From positions 1-54,644 of the forward strand of contig NZ_JAIQZJ010000010.1 of the NCBI RefSeq assembly GCF_020073815.1: a stretch of DNA of 54,644 nucleotides. The letters run 5' to 3'. Of the stretch, positions 14,809-22,817 are shown piece after piece. The DNA is from Nocardioides mangrovi (GTDB lineage Bacteria; Actinomycetota; Actinomycetes; Propionibacteriales; Nocardioidaceae). Every line of letters starts with the position of its first letter. The first letter of the stretch is position 1. The notes below the pieces were generated by a model. It did no database searches and was not told where the DNA came from. It saw only the letters and a list, made by a program, of their open reading frames with translations. The position numbers and the translations under genes are program-made.

Positions 14809-16143
14809 TCAGTCGCCCGCGAAGCCCGGCAGCGACTCGGTGAGGATCTCCCGGAAGGGCGCCTCGCACTCGAGCTGGCACAGCACGCCGAGGCCGGCCA
14901 GCCAGGTGCGGTGGATGAGGAGGTAGGACGGCGGCAGGTTGAGCTTCAGGCCGACCAGGTTGACCGGGTCGCGCGGGTCGTTCATCCGGGCCACCTGCGA
15001 GCGCATCCAGCTGCGCGAGAACTTGAACCGCTCGGCCCGGGTCGGCTCGACGAAGGGCGAGAGGTAGGCGAGCAGCTGAGCGCCGTCGACCTGGATGCGG
15101 TCCTTGATGAAGCCCTCCGCGCGCAGCCCCTCGACCAGCCCGTCCTCGTCCTGCTCGGCGGCGATCCGCAGCAGCCGGCCCATCGCCTCGGGCAGACCCT
15201 GCTCGGGCAGCCGGGCGACGGCGCCGAAGTCGAGGACGCCGAGCCGGCCGGGTGAGCCGTCCGCGGCGGGCAGCACGCGGTAGTTGCCGGGGTGCGGGTC
15301 GGCGTGCAGCATGCCGGTGCGCGCCGGCCCGGCGAAGAGGAAGCGGACGAAGAGCTCGCCGTAGTGATCGCGCTCCTCGGGGGTGCCGTCGGCGATCACC
15401 GCGGCCAGCGACGAGGCGCTCTCGAGCCACTCGGTGACAAGGGTGGTCGGGCCGACGTCGACCACGTCGGGCACCACGATCCGCGGGTCGTCGCGGAAGG
15501 CCGCCGCGAAGGTGCGCTGGGCGTCGGCCTCGAGGTCGTAGTCGAGCTCGTCCTGGGCCCGGTCCTGGAGCTCCTGGATCAGCGGCTTGAGCTCGATGCC
15601 GGGGACGAGCGGGCCGACGGTGCGCGCCAGCCGCGCGAGCTGGCGCAGGTCCGAGCGGAGGGCGTCGCCGGCGCCGGGGTACTGCACCTTGACCGCGACC
15701 TCGCGCCCGTCGGCCCAGCGGCCGCGGTGGACCTGGCCGATCGAGGCGGCCGCGGTCGGGCCACCGTCGAGCCAGACCAGCCGCTCGGACCAGTCGGCGC
15801 CGAGGTCGCGGGCGAGGATCTCGCGCACGGTCGCGGTCGGCATCGGCGGCGCGGCGTCCTGGAGCCGGGTCAGCTGCTCGCGGTAGGGGCCGGCCATCTC
15901 CTCGGGGAAGGCCGCCTCCATCACCGAGAGCATCTGGCCGAACTTCATCGCGCCGCCCTTGAGCTCGCCCAGGGTGCGGAAGAGCTGCTCCGCGGTGCGC
16001 TGCTGGATCTCGGTCATCACCGCCTCGGCCGGCTTGCCGCCGATCCGCTTGCCGAGCCCGAGCGCGCTGCGCCCGGCGTACCCGATCGGCAGGGCGGCGA
16101 GCCTCGCCGTCCGCGCCACGGCCTTGCGGGGCAGCTCGGTCAT
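14809..16143 (-). CDS. ABC1/UbiB-type atypical kinase
   Basis: A 444-residue member of the ABC1/UbiB/COQ8 family. The family KxGQ motif appears as LKGGAMKFGQMLS near residues 57-69. Then come AAASIGQVHRGRWADGREVAVKVQYPG (residues near 130-157, with the ATP-binding Lys), HADPHPGNYRVL and VLDFGAVARLPEQG. These proteins bind ATP and support isoprenoid-quinone or lipid metabolism at the membrane; actinobacteria use menaquinone, so the exact role is open. There is no obvious operon: 81 bases precede the VOC gene downstream. Confidence 0.86.
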   Translation of the reverse strand: MTELPRKAVARTARLAALPIGYAGRSALGLGKRIGGKPAEAVMTEIQQRTAEQLFRTLGELKGGAMKFGQMLSVMEAAFPEEMAGPYREQLTRLQDAAPPMPTATVREILARDLGADWSERLVWLDGGPTAAASIGQVHRGRWADGREVAVKVQYPGAGDALRSDLRQLARLARTVGPLVPGIELKPLIQELQDRAQDELDYDLEADAQRTFAAAFRDDPRIVVPDVVDVGPTTLVTEWLESASSLAAVIADGTPEERDHYGELFVRFLFAGPARTGMLHADPHPGNYRVLPAADGSPGRLGVLDFGAVARLPEQGLPEAMGRLLRIAAEQDEDGLVEGLRAEGFIKDRIQVDGAQLLAYLSPFVEPTRAERFKFSRSWMRSQVARMNDPRDPVNLVGLKLNLPPSYLLIHRTWLAGLGVLCQLECEAPFREILTESLPGFAGD

Positions 16144-16182
16144 GTCACCCAGTGTCCCAAACGGGTGGGTAGGCGCCCGGCA

Positions 16183-16548
16183 TCAGTCCACGCAGAGGCA
16201 GAACGGGTGGCCGGCCGGGTCGAGGAGGACCCGGAACGTCGTGCCCGGCTGGTGCTCCGGGCGGCTGGCGCCGATCTCCAGCACCTCCGCCTCGGCCTGG
16301 TCGAGGTCGGGGACCATGACGTCGAGGTGGAGCTGCTGGGGCACCTCCTGCCCCGGCCACTGCGGCGGGCGGTAGTCGTCCACCCGCTGGAAGCAGATGC
16401 ACGACGACCCGTCGGTCGGCCGGATCTCGGCCCACGACCCGTCGTCGTCCTCCTGCACCTCCCATCCGAGGAGGGTGCCGTAGAACCGCGCCAGCACGCC
16501 GGCGTCGGGGCAGTCGTAGACGAAGGACGGATACCGCGCGATGGTCAT
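16183..16548 (-). CDS. VOC family protein
   Basis: A 121-residue VOC protein beginning MTIARYPSFVYDCPDAGVLARFYGTLLGWEV. The central QQLHLDVMVPDLDQAEAEVLEIGA and C-terminal LLDPAGHPFCLCVD are the usual strands, with His and Cys residues near the putative metal site. Start ATG 16548 is chosen over an in-frame ATG 13 codons upstream because the former matches family N-termini and has TACCGT six bases before it. It probably belongs to the same functional grab-bag of antibiotic- or metabolite-binding VOC proteins as its neighbours; no substrate is visible. Confidence 0.8.
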   Translation of the reverse strand: MTIARYPSFVYDCPDAGVLARFYGTLLGWEVQEDDDGSWAEIRPTDGSSCICFQRVDDYRPPQWPGQEVPQQLHLDVMVPDLDQAEAEVLEIGASRPEHQPGTTFRVLLDPAGHPFCLCVD

Positions 16549-16554
16549 GCCGTC

Positions 16555-16560
16555 ACGGTA
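16555..16560 (-). promoter_or_regulatory. Leaderless -10 box TACCGT for the VOC gene
   Basis: TACCGT on the minus strand, 6 nt before ATG 16548. It supports the shorter start. Confidence 0.5.
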
Positions 16561-16614
16561 GGTCGGGGCGCCGACACCGGGCTGCATGCATACCCGGTGG
16601 ACCGGGGATCCCTG

Positions 16615-16646
16615 CGCCTCCGGGGGGGGGCAACACCCCCGAGGCG
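16615..16646 (-). terminator. GC-rich terminator hairpin
   Basis: CGCCTC plus a G-run pairs with a C-run plus GAGGCG around CAACA. It lies 100 bases past the stop of the YCII gene. One arm has a run of nine Gs and an extra C, so its length may be miscalled. Confidence 0.5.
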
Positions 16647-16745
16647 ACAGCTCTGCCCGAACGCTGGTGCCGGTGTGGCGGGTGTGGCGATCCGGACGTG
16701 CTCAGCTCTCGGCGTCCCTCCCGTCGGGCCGGTCAGGAGGCGCGC

Positions 16746-17105
16746 TCAGTCGCTCATCGCCCCGGACTTGAAGCGGCGCACCTCCTGCGGCCAGCCGCAG
16801 CCCTCGGCGACCCGCCCGGCCCAGTACTCGGCGGCCTCCCGGTCCGCGACGTCGACGACGCAGAACCCGCCGAGGTGCTCCTTGGTCTCGGCGAAGGGGC
16901 CGTCGGTGATCAGCAGGGTGCCGCTGGTGGCGTCGGCGCTGAAGGCGTCCTCGACCTCCTCCTCGAGACCGCCGCCGAAGACCCAGACCCCGGCCGCCCG
17001 CATCTCCTCGACGACCGCCATCGCGGTGGGGCCCCGCGACTCGAACCACTCCTCGGTGTGGTCGCCCACCCACTGCTGGTTGAAGAAGATCAGGTACGTG
17101 GCCAT
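16746..17105 (-). CDS. YCII-related domain protein
   Basis: A 119-residue ferredoxin-like protein of the YCII/DGPF group. The signature is LLITDGPFAETKEHLGGFCVVDV near residues 65-87, preceded by a conserved GVWVFGGGL strand. Members are thought to be small lyases, or to sit next to ECF sigma factors as accessory proteins, but none is adjacent here. ATG 17105 has a clear GAGGAG site five bases upstream. The gene lies downstream of the MFS exporter on the same strand, with 103 bases between, so separate transcription is likely. Confidence 0.82.
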   Translation of the reverse strand: MATYLIFFNQQWVGDHTEEWFESRGPTAMAVVEEMRAAGVWVFGGGLEEEVEDAFSADATSGTLLITDGPFAETKEHLGGFCVVDVADREAAEYWAGRVAEGCGWPQEVRRFKSGAMSD

Positions 17106-17208
17106 GTCAGCTCCTCGCTCGGGCGCGGGCCGGTGCCCGTCGCTGCCTACGCTACGAATCGCGTACGGCGGATACGACAGCCGGCGCCGGGTGATCTCAT
17201 CGGTCGTC

Positions 17209-18636
17209 TCAGGCCGCGGCGGCGAGCTCGGCCACCTCCTCGGGAGAGGGCACGAGCTGGCGGGAGACGGCGGCCAGCAGCAGGATCACGCCGCCGAGAG
17301 CCGCCGTCAGCAGCAGGCCGCGCTCGTAGCCGGCCGCCAGGGCGGTCTGCGGGTCGGCGCCGCCGGCCAGCGAGGACGTCGCCGCCGAGGTCGCCAGCGT
17401 GGAGATCACGGCCAGCCCGAGCGCGCCGCCGACCTGGTAGCCGGTGTTGATGAGCCCGGAGGCGGCACCCGCGTCCTCGTGGGCGACGTCGGAGAGTGCG
17501 ATGATCTGCGCCGGGACACCCACGCCCATGATCCCTGCGCCGTAGAGGACGAAGCCGGGCAGCAGCTCCGTCACGTAGGACCCGTCGGCGGAGGCCCGCG
17601 TCAGCAGGAGGAGGCCCGCCATCGCCACGACCGCGGAGACGACCTGGGTCGGGCGGGTGCCCACCCGGGGGAGCACCTGGGTGGCGACCAGGGCGCCGGC
17701 GATCGCGGCGACGCCCATCGGGAGGAACTGCAGGCCGGTCTCCAGCGCCGTCAGGCCCTTGCCCTGCTGGAGGAAGAGCGCCGACAGGAAGAACATCGCG
17801 AGGAAGGCGCCGCCGTTGAGGGCCAGGACCAGCGTCGACTGGCTCAGGGTGCGCGACCGGAAGAGACGCAACGGCACCAACGGCGCGCTCGAGCGGGCCT
17901 CGGTCACCACGAAGAGCGCGAGCAGCGCGGCGCCGGCGACCAGCGACGCGATCACCTCGGCGGACGACCAGCCGAGAGGCTCGGCGCGGATGACGCCGTA
18001 GATGACGGCCAGCACGCCCCCGGTGCCCAGGGCCGCACCCGCGAGGTCGAAGGAGCGCGGCCCGTCGGTGACGACCCGGCTGTCGGCGACCGTGGTGGGG
18101 GTGACGACCAGCAGCGCGACCCCGATCGGCACGTTGACGAAGAAGACCCACTCCCAGCCCGCGGCATCCACCAGGACGCCGCCGGCGACGACCCCCAGCG
18201 TGCCGCCGAGCCCGGCGAGGCCGCCCCAGATGCCCATGGCGATGTTGCGGCTGCGACCGGCGGCGTACGTGACGGTCAGGATCGACAGCGCGGCGGCCGA
18301 CATGAGCGCGCCGCCGAAGCCCTGGATCGCCCGGGCGCCGACCAGGAACCACTGCGACGAGGCCAGCCCGCCGGCCAACGACGCGGCGGTGAAGAGGGCC
18401 AGTCCGCCCGCGAAGACCCGGCGACGACCGAGGAGGTCGCCGAGCCGGCCGCCGAGCAGCAGGAAGCCGCCGAAGGCCAGCGTGTAGGCGCTGATCACCC
18501 ACTGCAGGTCGTCCGGGCTGAAGCCCAGGTCGACCTGCATGTCGGGAAGGGCGACGTTCACGATGGTGACGTCGAGAACGACCATGAACTGGGCGAGCGC
18601 CAGCACGACCAGCGTGGCCCAGGGGCTTCTGCGCAT
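17209..18636 (-). CDS. MFS drug exporter, DHA2 (EmrB/QacA) type
   Basis: A 475-residue membrane transporter. The first segment reads LVVLALAQFMVVLDVTIVNVALP (DHA2 motif D), followed by GGFLLLGGRLGDLLGRRRVF (motif A, near residues 55-74), GARAIQGFGGALMSAAAL and the proline/glycine-rich motif C region; about 14 segments are expected. It should use the proton gradient to pump hydrophobic or cationic drugs out. ATG 18636 has GAGAGGT upstream. It diverges from a TetR gene with two inverted-repeat operators between them, the classic layout of a substrate-induced efflux pump. Confidence 0.88.
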   Translation of the reverse strand: MRRSPWATLVVLALAQFMVVLDVTIVNVALPDMQVDLGFSPDDLQWVISAYTLAFGGFLLLGGRLGDLLGRRRVFAGGLALFTAASLAGGLASSQWFLVGARAIQGFGGALMSAAALSILTVTYAAGRSRNIAMGIWGGLAGLGGTLGVVAGGVLVDAAGWEWVFFVNVPIGVALLVVTPTTVADSRVVTDGPRSFDLAGAALGTGGVLAVIYGVIRAEPLGWSSAEVIASLVAGAALLALFVVTEARSSAPLVPLRLFRSRTLSQSTLVLALNGGAFLAMFFLSALFLQQGKGLTALETGLQFLPMGVAAIAGALVATQVLPRVGTRPTQVVSAVVAMAGLLLLTRASADGSYVTELLPGFVLYGAGIMGVGVPAQIIALSDVAHEDAGAASGLINTGYQVGGALGLAVISTLATSAATSSLAGGADPQTALAAGYERGLLLTAALGGVILLLAAVSRQLVPSPEEVAELAAAA

Positions 18637-18674
18637 CGGATGCACCTCTCGATAGCGATACCGTGCGACGTACC

Positions 18675-18687
18675 TGTACGTCGTACA
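18675..18687. promoter_or_regulatory. TetR operator 1, perfect palindrome TGTACGTCGTACA
   Basis: Six-base arms TGTACG and CGTACA around a central T, in the MFS/tetR intergenic region. A related site lies 34 bases away centre to centre. Confidence 0.6.
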
Positions 18688-18708
18688 TTTACGTCGGAGA
18701 GTGCAACA

Positions 18709-18721
18709 CGTACGGTGTACA
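18709..18721. promoter_or_regulatory. TetR operator 2, CGTACGGTGTACA
   Basis: Matches operator 1 at 10 of 13 positions and overlaps the tetR -10 box (TACAGT, 18718-18723). Binding here would block tetR transcription itself. Confidence 0.5.
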
Positions 18722-18723
18722 GT
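18718..18723 (+). promoter_or_regulatory. Leaderless -10 box TACAGT for tetR
   Basis: TACAGT lies 7 nt before GTG 18731. Confidence 0.5.
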
Positions 18724-18730
18724 TGTCAAC

Positions 18731-19390
18731 GTGGTGAAAGGGACCAAGGAGCGCCTCAGCCGGGAGACCGTCACCCGGGCCGCCGTGTCGCTGGCCGACT
18801 CCGAGGGGATCGAGGCGCTCACCATCCGGCGTCTCGCCACCGATCTCGGGGTCACGCCGATGGCGCTCTACTGGCACTTCAAGGACAAGGACGCCCTCTT
18901 CGACGGCATCGCGGAGGCCGTGCTGGCCGAGGTGGAGCTGCCCGAGGAGACCGGCGCAGAGACGTGGGACGGCGAGCTGCGCGTGGTCCTCGACGCCCTG
19001 TGCGCGGCGCTCGCCGCGCACCCCGCCGTCGCCGAGCTGGTCAAGGGACGCTTCCTGCAGAACGACGCGGGCTGCGAGATCACCGAGCGCGTGCTGGCGC
19101 TGCTGCGGGCCGGCGGCTTCTCCACCGAGCAGGCCTCGCAGCTCGCCGTCTACGCCCTGCTCTTCATGGTCGGGCTGGTCACCGGCATGCCCGGCCTGGT
19201 GATCGGGTCGGACGAGGAGGAGCGGGAGCAGGCGGTGCGGCGCAAGTGGGCCTCCCTGCAGGCGCTCTCGCCCAAGCGCTTCCCCTGCATCATCGAGTCG
19301 TCGGCGTCGCTGACCGACTGTGCGGCGTCCGACCAGTGGCTCGACGACGGCATGGACACCCTCATGGCCGGGATCCGCGGCCGGGCCTGA
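18731..19390 (+). CDS. TetR family repressor of the adjacent MFS exporter
   Basis: A 219-residue regulator. The DNA-binding domain covers residues about 8-55, with helix-turn-helix [26 protein letters not shown]. The larger helical C-terminal part (about 60-215) resembles the TetR class C-terminal ligand domain. It should bind the two palindromes at 18675 and 18709, repress itself and the divergent exporter, and release DNA when a drug binds. GTG 18731 is preferred over the longer in-frame GTG 18701 because operator 2 and the -10 box sit between them. A strong bidirectional terminator follows at 19398. Confidence 0.86.
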   Translation: MVKGTKERLSRETVTRAAVSLADSEGIEALTIRRLATDLGVTPMALYWHFKDKDALFDGIAEAVLAEVELPEETGAETWDGELRVVLDALCAALAAHPAVAELVKGRFLQNDAGCEITERVLALLRAGGFSTEQASQLAVYALLFMVGLVTGMPGLVIGSDEEEREQAVRRKWASLQALSPKRFPCIIESSASLTDCAASDQWLDDGMDTLMAGIRGRA

Positions 19391-19397
19391 GACGCGA

Positions 19398-19431
19398 CGA
19401 AGGCCCCGCGTCCGGGGACGCGAGGCCTTCG
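19398..19431. terminator. Bidirectional terminator between tetR and msrA
   Basis: Arms of 16 bases (CGAAGGCCCCGCGTCC and its near reverse complement, one mismatch) with a GG loop lie between two convergent genes, 7 bases after the tetR stop and 13 before the msrA stop. Confidence 0.8.
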
Positions 19432-19444
19432 GGTGGGTGGAGCG

Positions 19445-20095
19445 TCAGGCGGTCGCGGGGAACCGCACGCCGGTGTTGGCGTGGCAGCGGTAGCCGTGCG
19501 GGTTCTTGGCGAGGTACTGCTGGTGGTAGTCCTCCGCGTAGAAGTACGGCGTGTCCGCAGCCGGCCGGATCTCGGTGGTGATGTCACCGAGCCGACGGCG
19601 GTGCAGCTCGTCGCCGTAGATCTTCGTGAGCTCGCGGGCGACCTGCTCCTGCTCGGGGGTCGTCCAGTAGATGGCCGAGCGGTACTGGGTCCCGACGTCG
19701 TTGCCCTGGCGGTAGCCCTGGGTCGGGTCGTGCACCTCGAAGAACTGCTTGACCAGGTCGGCGTACGAGACCTTCGACGGGTCGAACACGATCCGGACCG
19801 CCTCGGTGTGGTTGGTCATGCCGGAGCAGACCTCCTCGTACGACGGGTTCGGGGTGGTGCCGCCGGCGTAGCCGACCGAGGTCGACCAGACGCCCGGGAC
19901 CTGCCAGAAGACCTCCTCGGCCCCCCAGAAGCAGCCCAGTCCGAAGTACGCCACCTCGTAGCCCGCGGGGATCTCGTCGGTGACGACCGGGGCGTCGAGC
20001 GTGCGGTGCCGCTCGGAGAGCGCGAAGTGGCGCTCGGTGCGGCCGGTCAGGGTCTGCTCGGGGGCGAGCATCTCGGCCTTGCGGGTGAAGAACAA
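19445..20095 (-). CDS. msrA: Peptide-methionine (S)-S-oxide reductase MsrA
   Basis: A 216-residue enzyme that reduces methionine-S-sulfoxide in proteins using thioredoxin-type electrons. The catalytic motif [12 protein letters not shown] puts the active Cys at residue 55; [28 protein letters not shown] and GTQYRSAIY follow as expected, and [11 protein letters not shown] near the end supplies the resolving Cys. The start is TTG at 20093-20095, reading [10 protein letters not shown], because AGGAGG lies five bases upstream and homologues begin this way; ATG further in would lose that. It is transcribed alone, divergent from the cystathionine gene. Confidence 0.9.
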   Translation of the reverse strand: MFFTRKAEMLAPEQTLTGRTERHFALSERHRTLDAPVVTDEIPAGYEVAYFGLGCFWGAEEVFWQVPGVWSTSVGYAGGTTPNPSYEEVCSGMTNHTEAVRIVFDPSKVSYADLVKQFFEVHDPTQGYRQGNDVGTQYRSAIYWTTPEQEQVARELTKIYGDELHRRRLGDITTEIRPAADTPYFYAEDYHQQYLAKNPHGYRCHANTGVRFPATA

Positions 20096-20223
20096 CGGGA
20101 CCTCCTGGAGTCGGAGTGATGGGGCACAGTCTGTAACAACGATGGTCGCCCCGTCGTTCCCGGTGCCGTCGTCGAGGTCGTCAGCCGAAACCTGCCGACA
20201 CGCCGACCGTTTCTCGGCGTTTC

Positions 20224-20257
20224 GGCGGGTTTCCCCGGGCGGCCGGGGAAACCCGCC
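20224..20257. repeat. Palindromic repeat element, copy 1
   Basis: Perfect 15-bp arms (GGCGGGTTTCCCCGG and reverse complement) around GCGG. The same element with loop CTGC recurs at 46438-46469. Here it sits 19 bases before the ATG of the cystathionine gene and just upstream of its -10 box. Confidence 0.8.
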
Positions 20258-20263
20258 CTCGAC

Positions 20264-20269
20264 TAGCCT
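20264..20269 (+). promoter_or_regulatory. Leaderless -10 box TAGCCT for the cystathionine gene
   Basis: TAGCCT lies 7 nt before ATG 20277 and immediately after the palindromic repeat. Confidence 0.55.
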
Positions 20270-20276
20270 CGACGGC

Positions 20277-21440
20277 ATGAGTGAGCAGCAGCACCGCAGC
20301 AAGTCGGGCTTCGAGACGCGTGCGATCCACGCCGGCTACGAGCCCGACCCCACCACCGGAGCGGTGATCCCGCCCATCTACGCGACCAGCACCTACAAGC
20401 AGGACGGGGTCGGCGGGCTCCGCGGCGGCTACGAGTACAGCCGGTCGGCCAACCCGACCCGCACCGCGCTCGAGGGCAACATCGCGGCGCTGGAGGAGGG
20501 GGAGCGCGGCTTCGCTTTCGCCTCCGGCCTGGCGGCCGAGGACACCCTCGTGCGCAGCGTCTGCCGGCCGGGTGACCACGTGGTCATCCCCGACGACGCG
20601 TACGGCGGCACATTCCGCCTCTTCGACAAGGTCGAGAAGGTGTGGGGGCTCGACCACAGCCCCGCCCCCGTCGACGACGTCGAGAAGGTGGCCGCGGCGA
20701 TCCGTCCCGGCGAGACCAGGCTGGTCTGGGTCGAGACGCCGACCAACCCGCTGCTCAACATCGGCGACATCGCCGCGCTCGCGGCCGTCGCCCACGACGC
20801 CGGCGCGCTGCTGGTCGTCGACAACACCTTCGCCTCGCCGTACCTCCAGCAGCCCCTGACCCTCGGCGCCGACGTCGTCGTGCACAGCACCACGAAGTAC
20901 TGCGGCGGCCACTCCGACGTGGTCGGCGGCGCGCTCGTCGTCAAGGACCTCGACCTCGCCGAGAAGGTCGGCTTCCACCAGAACGCCATGGGCGCGGTCG
21001 CCGGCCCCTTCGACTCCTGGCTCACGCTGCGCGGACTCAAGACCCTCGCGCTGCGCATGGACCGCCACTGCGACAACGCCGAGAAGGTCGTCGACTTCCT
21101 CAGCAGCCACCCCCAGGTCGGCGACGTCATCTACCCCGGCCTCGAGACCCACCCCGGGCACGAGGTCGCGCAGCGCCAGATGAGGCGGTACGGCGGGATG
21201 GTGTCCTTCCGCGTGACCGGTGGTGAGCAGCACGCCCTCGAGGTCTGCGAGCGCACCGAGGTCTTCACGCTGGGCGAGTCGCTGGGCGGCGTCGAGTCGC
21301 TGATCGAGCACCCCGGACGGATGACCCACGCGAGCGTCGCGGGCACCGATCTGGAGGTCCCCGCGGACCTGGTCCGGATCAGCGTCGGCATCGAGACGGC
21401 CGACGACCTCATCGCCGATCTCGAGCGGGCGCTGGACTGA
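20277..21440 (+). CDS. metB: Cystathionine gamma-synthase or gamma-lyase (PLP-dependent)
   Basis: A 387-residue Cys/Met-metabolism PLP enzyme. The opening GFETRAIHAGYEPDPTTGAVIPPIYATSTY, the loop YEYSRSANPTR, and the cofactor site HSTTKYCGGHSDVVGG with the Schiff-base Lys at residue 207 are all standard, as is the C-terminal GGVESLIEHPGRMTHAS. It joins O-acetyl/succinyl-homoserine and cysteine into cystathionine, or splits cystathionine; sequence alone does not separate the two directions, so the metB symbol is provisional. ATG 20277 is fixed by the family N-terminus MSEQQHRSKSGFETRAIHAG and the -10 box. It is followed by the AI-2E transporter with its own promoter. Confidence 0.87.
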   Translation: MSEQQHRSKSGFETRAIHAGYEPDPTTGAVIPPIYATSTYKQDGVGGLRGGYEYSRSANPTRTALEGNIAALEEGERGFAFASGLAAEDTLVRSVCRPGDHVVIPDDAYGGTFRLFDKVEKVWGLDHSPAPVDDVEKVAAAIRPGETRLVWVETPTNPLLNIGDIAALAAVAHDAGALLVVDNTFASPYLQQPLTLGADVVVHSTTKYCGGHSDVVGGALVVKDLDLAEKVGFHQNAMGAVAGPFDSWLTLRGLKTLALRMDRHCDNAEKVVDFLSSHPQVGDVIYPGLETHPGHEVAQRQMRRYGGMVSFRVTGGEQHALEVCERTEVFTLGESLGGVESLIEHPGRMTHASVAGTDLEVPADLVRISVGIETADDLIADLERALD

Positions 21441-21452
21441 CGATCACCCGGG

Positions 21453-21458
21453 TACCTT
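21453..21458 (+). promoter_or_regulatory. Leaderless -10 box TACCTT for the AI-2E transporter
   Basis: TACCTT lies 6 nt before GTG 21465. Confidence 0.5.
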
Positions 21459-21464
21459 GTCGCC

Positions 21465-22817
21465 GTGAGCAACGACGCTGACGTCCCGAGCCCCGGCGAC
21501 GACCCGGGCACCGAGACCCGCCGCCGCCTGCCGATCATCAGTCGGCGCCACCGTCCCGACGGGGAGGCGGAGGAGCACGAGGCCCGCCTGGCCGCGCGGC
21601 TGGCCCAGCAGTTCGCCCACCTGCGGGACGAGCGCCAGGCCCAGCTCGACAGGCCGATGGCCACGGCCGGGCCCGCGTCGATGACCCGCCAGGTGCCCTG
21701 GGGCGTGGACCTGGCCGCGGCGTGGGCATGGCGGTTCCTGGTCATCGTCGCGGCGGCCTGGGTCGTCTTCACCGTCGTCGGCTTCCTGGCGGTCGTGGTG
21801 CTGCCGGTGGTGATCGCGGTGCTGATCACGGCGCTGGTCATCCCGCTCGTCGACACGATGGTCCGGATCGGCCTGCCTCGGGGCCTGTCCGCGCTGGTCG
21901 TCGTGATCGGCGGGATCGCCGTGGTCGGCCTGCTGCTGACTCTGGCCGGCCAGCAGATCGCGAACGGCGCCACCGACCTCGCCGACCAGACGGTCGCCGG
22001 CCTCGGCGAGATCAAGGACTGGCTCAAGACGGGCCCGCTCCACGCGAGCGACTCCCAGATCAACGACTACATCCAGAACGCCCAGGACGCGATCGAGAAG
22101 CGCACCAAGGAGGGCGTCAAGCTCAGCAGCGTCACCGAGGTCAGCACCGCGGTCAGCCACGTGCTCGCCGGCTTCTTCATCGTGCTGTTCTCGACCTACT
22201 TCTTCCTGGCCGACGGCGAGCGGATCTGGGCCTGGCTGGTCCGGCTCTCGCCGCGGGCCGCGCGCGGCCACGTCGACAGCTCGGGCCGGGTGGCCTGGAT
22301 CTCGCTCACCCAGTTCGTCCGGGCCACCGTGATCGTGGCCGCGGTCGACGCGGTCGGGATCGCCGTCGGCGCCGCGATCATCGGCGTGCCCTTCGTGCTC
22401 GCGATCGGCGTGCTGGTCTTCCTCGGCGCGTTCGTCCCCCTCATCGGTGCCACCATCGCCGGCACGGTCGCCGTCCTGGTCGCGCTCGTCGCCAACGGGC
22501 CGATCACGGCGCTGGTGATGCTGGCGATCATCATCGGCGTGCAGCAGCTCGAGGCCCACGTCCTCCAGCCCTTCCTGCTCGGCCGCTGGGTGTCGGTCCA
22601 CCCGCTCGCCGTCATCCTCGCGATCGCGACCGGCGTGCTCGTGGCCGGCGTCGCGGGCGCCCTGGTCGCCGTCCCGATCGCGGCCGCCCTCAACGCGGTG
22701 GTCCAGCACCTCGCGTCCTACACCAGCGTCGGCGACGACCCGGTCGAGGAGCTGGCGGAGGACTATCAGGAGACCGGCGAGACCGTCGACGTACCCGAGG
22801 AGGTCGCGGATGAGTGA
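21465..22817 (+). CDS. AI-2E family (PerM/TqsA-like) transporter
   Basis: A 450-residue membrane protein. A charged 75-residue N-terminal extension precedes paired membrane segments near 84-130 and 140-165. A long amphipathic, partly soluble stretch (180-245) follows, then a hydrophobic C-terminal block containing FLGAFVPLIGATIAGTVAVLVALV and QQLEAHVLQPFLLGRWVSVHPL, the family signature. Members export autoinducer-2, act as sodium/proton antiporters or have unknown cargo, so the substrate is not assigned. The gene overlaps ilvA by 8 bases and is probably co-transcribed with it. Confidence 0.85.
   Translation: MSNDADVPSPGDDPGTETRRRLPIISRRHRPDGEAEEHEARLAARLAQQFAHLRDERQAQLDRPMATAGPASMTRQVPWGVDLAAAWAWRFLVIVAAAWVVFTVVGFLAVVVLPVVIAVLITALVIPLVDTMVRIGLPRGLSALVVVIGGIAVVGLLLTLAGQQIANGATDLADQTVAGLGEIKDWLKTGPLHASDSQINDYIQNAQDAIEKRTKEGVKLSSVTEVSTAVSHVLAGFFIVLFSTYFFLADGERIWAWLVRLSPRAARGHVDSSGRVAWISLTQFVRATVIVAAVDAVGIAVGAAIIGVPFVLAIGVLVFLGAFVPLIGATIAGTVAVLVALVANGPITALVMLAIIIGVQQLEAHVLQPFLLGRWVSVHPLAVILAIATGVLVAGVAGALVAVPIAAALNAVVQHLASYTSVGDDPVEELAEDYQETGETVDVPEEVADE

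Noticed and set aside
15292..19581. A 4.3-kb open frame on the plus strand across several minus-strand genes
   Set aside because: It is a mirror of high-GC codon bias on the opposite strand; its translation has no family features and the minus-strand genes are clearly real.
20224..20257. Hairpin as a translational (ribosome-blocking) switch for the metB-like gene
   Set aside because: It lies upstream of the -10 box, so it is probably not in the transcript if transcription is leaderless.
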